From Meconema thalassinum (lineage: Eukaryota > Arthropoda > Insecta > Orthoptera > Tettigoniidae): a stretch of DNA of 64,000 bases. Of this stretch, positions 57,883-64,000 are shown one piece after another; the first letter of the stretch is position 1, and every line of letters begins with the position of its first letter. The notes below the pieces were generated by a model, which saw only the letters and a list, made by a program, of their open reading frames with translations, was not told where the DNA came from and ran no database searches. The translations under genes were made by a program, and so were the position numbers. The DNA lies in contig OX336395.1 of assembly GCA_946902985.2 (NCBI GenBank), positions 287,179,065 to 287,243,064 of the forward strand, given 5' to 3'.

Positions 57883-57894
57883 AGTCACAACATA
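57883..57894 (+). repeat. Target-site duplication of the SINE, right copy
   Basis: AGTCACAACATA, identical to 57367-57378. Confidence 0.9.
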
Positions 57895-58174
57895 AATGTC
57901 AGCCTCAAATACTTTATCATCAATAAAGACATCGGTGGGAAGTAGCCTTTTGGTACGACAGAATTCTTCCCAAAACTTGCAAGGATAAGATCAGTATTTT
58001 TTAGGCGAGGAGCGCCTAAATCTGCATAGATGTCTTCATGGATTAAAGTAACGCTTCTTCATCTATCTTCTAAGACATTCATCGTCGTACTAGTAATCCT
58101 TAATTTAGTGGTGAGAAGGGGAGGTTCAGGTTTCGCTAATGTGTTAACTGCGTTGCCCTTACCTGCCTTACCAT

Positions 58175-58885
58175 CTATTGTCTTGCACTCAACTGACTTA
58201 TAACCAAATTTATTACATTATAACATTTCAGACCCTTGTCTTTGTGACGGCAAATCGAAGATTTATAGCGATCTTCATCGTAGTTTAAACATATCTGTGC
58301 TTTTTGTATTTTTTCAACAGCTCCAGCAGTCATGTCTATCGAAGTAGGTATCTGTGTTCCAGCTCTCTTCAAAACCCTTGAGTTCCGTCTTTCAACTATG
58401 AACTCATAGTCTCGCAGCTTTTCCTTAAAATTCTTGAAATTCTTTGCGCTATACGAAATCAATTTGCTTCCAGAGTCGTCTTCTATACCATCGATAATAT
58501 ACTGAATCAGGGAGTCATCATCCACTTCACCTTGATTTGCCATCTCTTCCATTACAAGCAGGTACCCTCGGAATGCTTCTACTTTGTTCTTCTTCTCCTT
58601 CCGCCTAGTCAGTAGTCTATGTACGTCTCCACTGCTCATCTTGACATCAAACTGTTCTATTAACGTGGCTTTTAATTCCTTCCTTGTAGATAAACCAGTT
58701 TCACTTTGAATGAATAGGTTTGCTAGACCAGACAATGTTTTCTTAGCAAGTACCAACTTCTGCATGTCGCCCCATCCTATAAGAACAGCTGTTATACCAA
58801 ATTCCATAATCCATTTTCTGACTGGATAATCTCCTTTACCATCAAAGGTGCAAATAGAATCTTCCACATCTCGAAATGTTATCAC
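58175..58885 (-). pseudogene. Ty3/mdg4-type gag, capsid and damaged zinc knuckle
   Basis: A 236-codon frame with capsid-like features: an N-terminal FDGKGDYPVRKWIMEF, RKELKATLIEQFDV and a YIIDGIEDDSG region. The C-terminal part CLNYDEDRYKSSICRHKDKG is a CCHC knuckle that has lost its second Cys and its His, so RNA binding would be impaired. It follows the N-terminal gag frame at 59464-58946 with a stop-containing gap of about 60 bases, and pol lies downstream. Capsid assembly and genome packaging are the family's role. Confidence 0.8.
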
Positions 58886-58945
58886 AAATTTGTGGCCTGA
58901 ATTTTCGCGTTTTCTTGATGTGGAAAGGTCCGTAAGTAGGTCATC

Positions 58946-59464
58946 TTATTCTCTCTCTTCTGCTGAAGTGTCTGTCTTGTATATTACTTTCTTCTTAATT
59001 CTAGTGTGCTGACTTAAATTCCCTTTAGCTTTCAAGCGTGAACTGCATTGGACAGCGTATTCATCTTCTCTGTCGTCACTTTCTTCATCCTCATCATCGT
59101 CGTCGTCTTTATCATCCCCTTCGTACTCAAGTTTTGATAGCAATTCTAATTTAATGACATGCCTTAAAATACTCTTCACTAGTTCCTCTTCATCTCCCTC
59201 AAACCCCAAACCTAACACATTGCATACTGTATTCAAATCACGTTCAGCAAAATTGTCAAGGACATACTTAACCATATGGTCATATTCAGTGGAACCTTCC
59301 GAAAAATGAAATGCTGTAAACCCTCGTAACCTTTTACGGTGTTGTCGTTCGCCTTCGTTGCTATATATAAACTTATGCAGGTTTGTAACTGCAGACACAG
59401 ATGCAGTGGAAATTTTCCTGTTTATTCTTTGAATATCTAACAACATTTTGATTCTTGATTGCAA
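58946..59464 (-). pseudogene. Ty3/mdg4-type gag, N-terminal part
   Basis: 172 codons. A helical region (FSEGSTEYDHMVKYVLDNF, NTVCNVLGLGFEGDEEELVK) resembles the SAP/DEK_C-like N-terminal module seen in some arthropod gag proteins. A long Asp/Glu tract (about residues 118-136) and a basic tail follow. The frame ends at 58946 and the capsid frame starts at 58885, consistent with one broken gag. Confidence 0.6.
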
Positions 59465-59660
59465 TTGTCAACATTCATCGAAGTTAAACATCGTCCTCAT
59501 TTACTTTTACAATGTACGTCTTCTTTCTTCTATAACGTCGTTTATTTAGATAATAATTGCAACGAATTTCAGTCTACTTACATTGGTCTGCGTCATCTTT
59601 TATTATTGAATATTATTGTCACAACAACAAGGAAGACATCTTGGTCACAACTTACGGATC

Positions 59661-60390
59661 ATGCAAATTAATATTGAAGGACTTAGTCGATCTAAATGTC
59701 AATATCTCTCCCTAATATCCTTGAAAACTATGTGGATGTAGCTGTTATACAGGGAACACATAAAGATAATGAGGAAAATTTAAAATCAAAAGGGCGTGTT
59801 GCAGGACATGAATTCTTAGGAGCTACTTATCACCATACTTACGGCTGTACTACTTACATTCGCAACAATATTGAAAACGCACATTTGATTTCTGTGGACA
59901 CCTCAGACAATGTTCACATTATCGTGATAACATTTGAGAACATTACAATAACGTATGGTCTCTAGCCACCTGTAGTAAACTGGTCTTCTGAAGTGAACCC
60001 AACTCTACCTCAGCCTAGCATATATATCGAAGACTTCAATAGCCACCATACTATGTAGAATTGCAATGAAGATTATGAGAATGGTGAAAGAATTATTAAT
60101 TAGGTTGAATCTAACAACCTTAGACTAGTTTTTAACTCAAAGGACTAACGGACTTTTAGATCTGCGGCCTGGAAGAAAGACTACAACCCTGACCGTTTTT
60201 GTTGTTGTCAGAACTCTAAATTTCAACCTCTTGCCACAGTAAAGACAGTTGTGCAATATATCACGTGATCGGACTCTCCCACAGCCTCGAGCTTGTAACA
60301 CTACACTCCTGTGTCACACTTCCAGAAATTCTATTTGCTGGTGGGGACGGAAAATACTCTCATTTTGTCCCTAAATAATTCAATTTCCGG
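59661..60390 (+). pseudogene. LINE endonuclease domain, decayed
   Basis: From the ATG at about 59661 it reads MQINIEGLSRSKCQYLS, then DVAVIQGTHKDNEE, GCTTYIRNNIENAH, IYIEDFNSHHT and NLRLVFNSKD. These match the APE-type endonuclease of non-LTR retrotransposons, with DFNSHH the Asp-Asn block. The catalytic Glu of the usual QETH is Gly here. At least four stops interrupt the frame. No RT follows, so it is a 3'-deleted fragment. It lies head to head with the Ty3-type gag. Confidence 0.75.
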
Positions 60391-60639
60391 GGGGCATTCC
60401 TCCGTCATCTCAAGTTAAAAACAGTTGCAAATTGTTTTTAATCATTCTAATTCAAGACTTTTGATATGTCACTTGAACTTGAATATTGAATTAAATTAGC
60501 CTATTTTCTTATGATACTTTTTTAAATTCCTAGCGTTGAATTTTCATAGAATAACGTTATTTTCATCATCGAACAACTCATAACAGTTATTCCCATACGC
60601 ATTAGTTATGCGGAACGCTCTTTCTTCTTGGTTTTATTG
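60391..60639. other. Unrecognised DNA
   Basis: AT-rich, no recognised features. Confidence 0.4.
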
Positions 60640-61963
60640 CAATTATCTTCATCTGACCCGTTCCTCTTCTTCTATTCTTCTCTTCTTCAACGTCTTCTTC
60701 TTCTTCTTCCTTTCTTGGTTCTTCAACGTCTTCTTCTTGTTCTTTCTTGGTTCTTCAACGTCTTCTTCTCCTTCTTTTCTTGGTTCTTCAACGTCTTCTT
60801 CTTCTCCTTCTTCATTTCTTGGTTCTGTGCAGCAGTATATTCTCTTCTCTCTTCTACTTCTTTTGACCAACGTAAATGGTCCCTCCATATCGTCTATAAG
60901 AACCATTTCCATTACCTTCTCCTTTACTGGTGCTTGGTTTGGAATCGATACTTAAATCCCTTTTATCGTCATTCCCTTTTTCCTTATCTCTTAAATCTTT
61001 GAGATATTCTTTTCCTTCCTTATGACGTTCATCATACATCTCCTACGTCATAATTTCATCTTGGGAGTTTCTGTTCCGATTATCGTTCTGGTTATTCCTA
61101 TTGTTATTTCTGTTACAATGACCATTATTATTGTATCTGTAGTTATTATTATTGTGATAATAACCACTTCTACGGTTGCCATTGCTATCATCGTTACTAC
61201 GTCCTTGCTGTTGCTGATATGGACGACCTCATCGGAATCTCCTGTATCTGGGTTGTGGTCTGCGATCACGGAAATAATTATTCTTTTCAGGACCAATATT
61301 TCCCTTTTCTAGTTCTTTCGGATTATCTGTCTGTTGTGTTTTGTCAAGATATACTGTATTAATGTCTTTGTATTCTTGCCTTTGGTTCTTCGCACAACGT
61401 TCGGCATCGGGCTCGTGTAATCGCGTTTTCTGAGCAATTCGTCCATGCTCGCTAGATCGTTGATCCCTGACGAGATAAGTAAACGTCTGACTTCAACAGG
61501 GAGCATCCTGGCTATCGCGTCTATCAACTGAGCTGTAGATAACGGGGGTTGAAGAAATCTGTAAACGCGTGACATTTGCAACCATTTTAGAGGCACTAGT
61601 TTGCAAACCCTCTAAAGAAATCTGAACTTCTTGAATTTCAGTTTTGAAACCCTCTTTGACCCTTTCTGCAACTTTATCTGTAATAGAATCAACAACTTTA
61701 ACAATCACTATGTCAAGGTCCTTCTTTCGTTCACGCTTCAGTTGTTCTAGGTCCTGCTTCGTTTCCAGGAATTAACCTTGCATATCAATCATATTCACAG
61801 ATAGATTCTCCCTTATCTTACCTTCAACAGCATTCAAATTTGCCTTCATTTCTTTTTGGACATCCTTTAAACTGCCCTGCAGTTGCTCCTTCAAATTGGC
61901 TTTCATACTTTCTTGCAGCTTCATCAGCATCTGCAACATTCCCTTTACACCCTCGGTTGTCAT
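60640..61963 (-). pseudogene. Second Ty3-like gag with Asn/Arg-rich tail, decayed
   Basis: Starts at 61963 with MTTEGVKGMLQMLMKLQESM and a long coiled-coil-like region (repeated KANLKEQ, LKDVQKEMKANL). An in-frame TAA near 61772 interrupts it, and the same frame continues to 61493. A capsid C-terminus-like part in a shifted frame (61596-61309) has TAQLIDAIARMLPVEVRRL and INDLASMDELLRK. A basic Asn-rich nucleocapsid-like tail (about 61290-61050; RRPQPRYRR, YYHNNNNYRYNNN) and a Lys/Glu-rich part follow. No CCHC knuckle is visible. The order coiled coil, capsid, basic tail suggests an LTR-retrotransposon gag distinct from the one at 58175-59464. No pol follows. Confidence 0.5.
60650..60830 (-). 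repeat. Minisatellite in the gag 3' part (EDVEEPRK units)
   Basis: CTTCTTC-rich units of about 30-37 bp, each containing TTCTTGGTTCTTCAACGTC, repeat about four times. On the minus strand they read as (E/K)DVEEPRK repeats with differing lengths, so some units shift the frame. Confidence 0.7.
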
Positions 61964-64000
61964 TGCAAAAACCTTTATATAATGCTATAGAGACATAAAC
62001 GACAACATATCAAAATAACAACATCTGAGCAACGTCCTACTCGATATATATATATTTTGAGCACCTTAATGTCTAAAAGTAACTTAAAATTACCTTAGCA
62101 TTAACTTATAGCACACCCTATGTTATATAAACTTACTCATAATGTTCGTTCTCCTGTGACTCACTTTAAATACACTACCACAAAGAAAATCTACCATTAC
62201 AATCATTAAAACAAGTTAGCTTTATTTTTAACATGACCTTAGCAATTGCCATGTACCGGTGAAATAAAATAAATATTCAGATCGTAGGTCGTTTTTCGAA
62301 ACTATCTACCTACTACACCTCTCTCAGGTTTCTAAGATCTGATCTTTATCTGAGTGTAACCTTCCTAATATCAATTTAAAATTAAGCCTATATAATTACA
62401 CTCACATCCATTCGATAATGGATAAGACATCCCATTAGTCTGGTAATTATTTCTTTCACTAGAAATGTTCAAACCAACTTCCTTTAGGGGCACTACGAAG
62501 CTAATTTCGTTGCCCCAAAGTTCATAGGGCGCCATTCCCACAGTACCCGAAAATCCGGAAAGGAGCCTGTTGGAATATCCATTGTCCCAGCTGGATTGCC
62601 TATCTCTAACAGCACCGGCAAATTACTACATTAGAAATCAACATGGCCTGTAGGGATTTACATACAGCATTTACAAGAATATTGTGGATCAACAACAAAC
62701 CACACGGGGCACTTACCTTTACTTACCTTCTCGGGGACTGGGACTTGAGCTTCGCCTACAATACATCCACAATACTCTGCTTCTTATATTTAAAATGAAT
62801 CACACTCCAACAACAACAAATAACAAACTGTATAAAAATATTAACAATGGTGTAAACTAACCTAGTATAAACAAAATATCAATAAACTAATTTAACAATC
62901 AAAAGATAAAAAACAAGCTATCATTCACACTTCCTTTTGACTCCACAGCTTACTACAATGCTATGCAAACAAAAATTATGAGCATAAGATTCTTGGCTTG
63001 TTTTAGGCCTACATTTACGTAAAAAGAAAACCGTTTAAGGAAGGCTCTTACGTTCGTGGCATTCCTGACACCTGATTTCATACACTAGCCTGCGTTTAAA
63101 GAACGCACGTGCACTGGCCTTGTTTCATCAATGAAACACTAGCACCACGCTGCACTCGGAACTAAATACAATTTATACGAGGCGGTGAATCTTCACCTGT
63201 TCACATTATGTCACACCGCTCTCCAAATCTAACGGTGAATCATTCTAGCCAGCCCACACTGAGACTGCTTTGCGTATGCGTTTATAATACGCGTGAAATT
63301 AACATTTAGATTTTACAAAAATGCTTATAACTACTATGTTTATTAAACAATCATTCTGAATTTTTTTTACACTCTTTCATTCGCACCCCGTAATTGTTCA
63401 TGACCAATTCGGTTCCACAATCACTCTTAACAGCGATCACTCATTCATACAAAACATCTGCTCACAAAATTCACGCTATTCCAAAACAATTGATTAATAA
63501 ATCCTACTAAACTATTTAACTAATTAAATCATTTTCGAAAAAAATATTTACATATCATTTGTTCATAATAATATACGCTATTTAGTGTTGCTAACACGTT
63601 ACTCTCGAGATTCTGACTTCTCGGTTACAATACATCTCCTAATTAATTATATACACTGGCTTTTCTACATAACCATTCTGAAACATTCCGTAGTATTGAT
63701 ATACTGCTCACACATCGTGTTATATAGGTTTCATTACATTGTCGGTCTAATACAATCGACTGATTAAGGTTAACTGTACGTAATTACATAACTTCGGGCT
63801 TAATAAAATCGAATAATTGTATTATAGACATGAGTAGACAATCGTTCTCTAGTTGTATTTCCGCTAGAAGCATTCTGTCAACACAGCTAAATCGTTACTT
63901 CACATGAACTGGACTACTTGTATACAACGGCTCTTATCATGATCCATGCCTTCTTATCTAAGAACACTATACTACGACTTCCCTTAAAATGCGGAATTCC
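61964..64000. other. Unrecognised DNA upstream of the second gag
   Basis: About 2 kb without a supported gene. If the gag at 61963 belongs to an LTR element, its 5'UTR and LTR should lie here, but no terminal repeat partner was found in the window. Minus-strand GGTAAGTAAAGGTAAGTG at about 62712-62729 is a doubled splice-donor-like sequence. A short inverted repeat GTTTCATCAATGAAAC lies at about 63123-63138. Confidence 0.4.

Larger units (their letters stand above)
54662..58170 (-). pseudogene. Ty3/mdg4-type retrotransposon pol, decayed and SINE-interrupted
   Basis: Pol domains appear in order on the minus strand in several frames. Protease-linker and RT N-terminus (about 57300-56850) have RPHRLAPAEKD, VVVVRKKDGSPRLRIDY and QYPLPLIEDI. 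RT (56742-56248) has GLCNSPVVFQRF and IDMDDLIIPA, where the usual Tyr before MDD is Asp. RNase H follows (about 56229-56002; HPVHYMSKKTT, YELEVLAMI), then an integrase N-terminal linker with HERGHFSAKRT. The integrase core (55544-55164) has VDQIGPLESS, IISDRGSAFIS and QIERINSV, and the C-terminal domain has QYQLGDLVAIQR. Multiple stops and frameshifts break it. A 504-bp SINE sits at 57379-57882. No LTRs were identified. Confidence 0.85.

Overview
The window is repeat-rich nuclear DNA from an animal, most likely an insect. The evidence is two kinds of non-LTR reverse transcriptase, Ty3/mdg4-type LTR retroelements, a Tc1-like transposon, tRNA-derived SINEs, degenerate CCTAA (TTAGG-type) repeats and several DINE-1-like elements. 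No complete host gene was recognised. Almost all supported coding sequence belongs to mobile elements. I cannot name the species; a large-genome insect such as an orthopteroid would fit, but that is inference.

Layout. 471-9557: a satellite of about 165 tandem 55-bp units with local 220- and 275-bp higher-order repeats. 9558-14742: unrecognised DNA around a 5'-truncated RTE-like reverse transcriptase ORF. 14743-25345: unrecognised DNA, SINE pieces and three DINE-1/Helentron-like elements (15141-16673 and 23804-25345 forward, 20268-21707 reverse), built from internal units of about 146 bp. 27551-46553: a three-level nest. The outer level is a decayed RTE-like fragment. It is split by a 5.47-kb, apparently intact LOA/I-type LINE on the minus strand, with target duplication ATCAGGATCTTT at 27651 and 46329. 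The LINE's 5'UTR is split in turn by a 13.19-kb inverted-repeat element (32502-45691) with a perfect 6-bp target duplication GACGTT.

The 13-kb element is the most unusual object. Its arms are 3.65 and 4.99 kb and carry a 227-bp tandem repeat present about 3 times on the left and 8 times on the right. Its unique centre holds one intact ORF, a 289-aa FLYWCH-like zinc-finger protein, and no recognisable transposase, integrase or polymerase. It looks like a Foldback/Galileo-style or Polinton-derived element that is either non-autonomous or mobilised by something not described here.

46554-64000: a dead Tc1-like transposon (47481-48875), two more DINE-1-like elements (49281-52121 and 52865-54612, the latter holding a small hAT-like MITE), a decayed Ty3/mdg4-type element (54662-59464, minus) broken by a 504-bp SINE with a 12-bp target duplication, a decayed LINE endonuclease fragment (59661-60390, plus) and a second Ty3-like gag (about 60640-61963, minus). 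61964-64000 holds nothing recognised.

The nesting gives relative ages: RTE fragment, then LINE, then 13-kb element; Ty3 element, then SINE; DINE-1-like copy, then MITE. The intact LINE ORFs and near-identical arms of the 13-kb element suggest recent activity.
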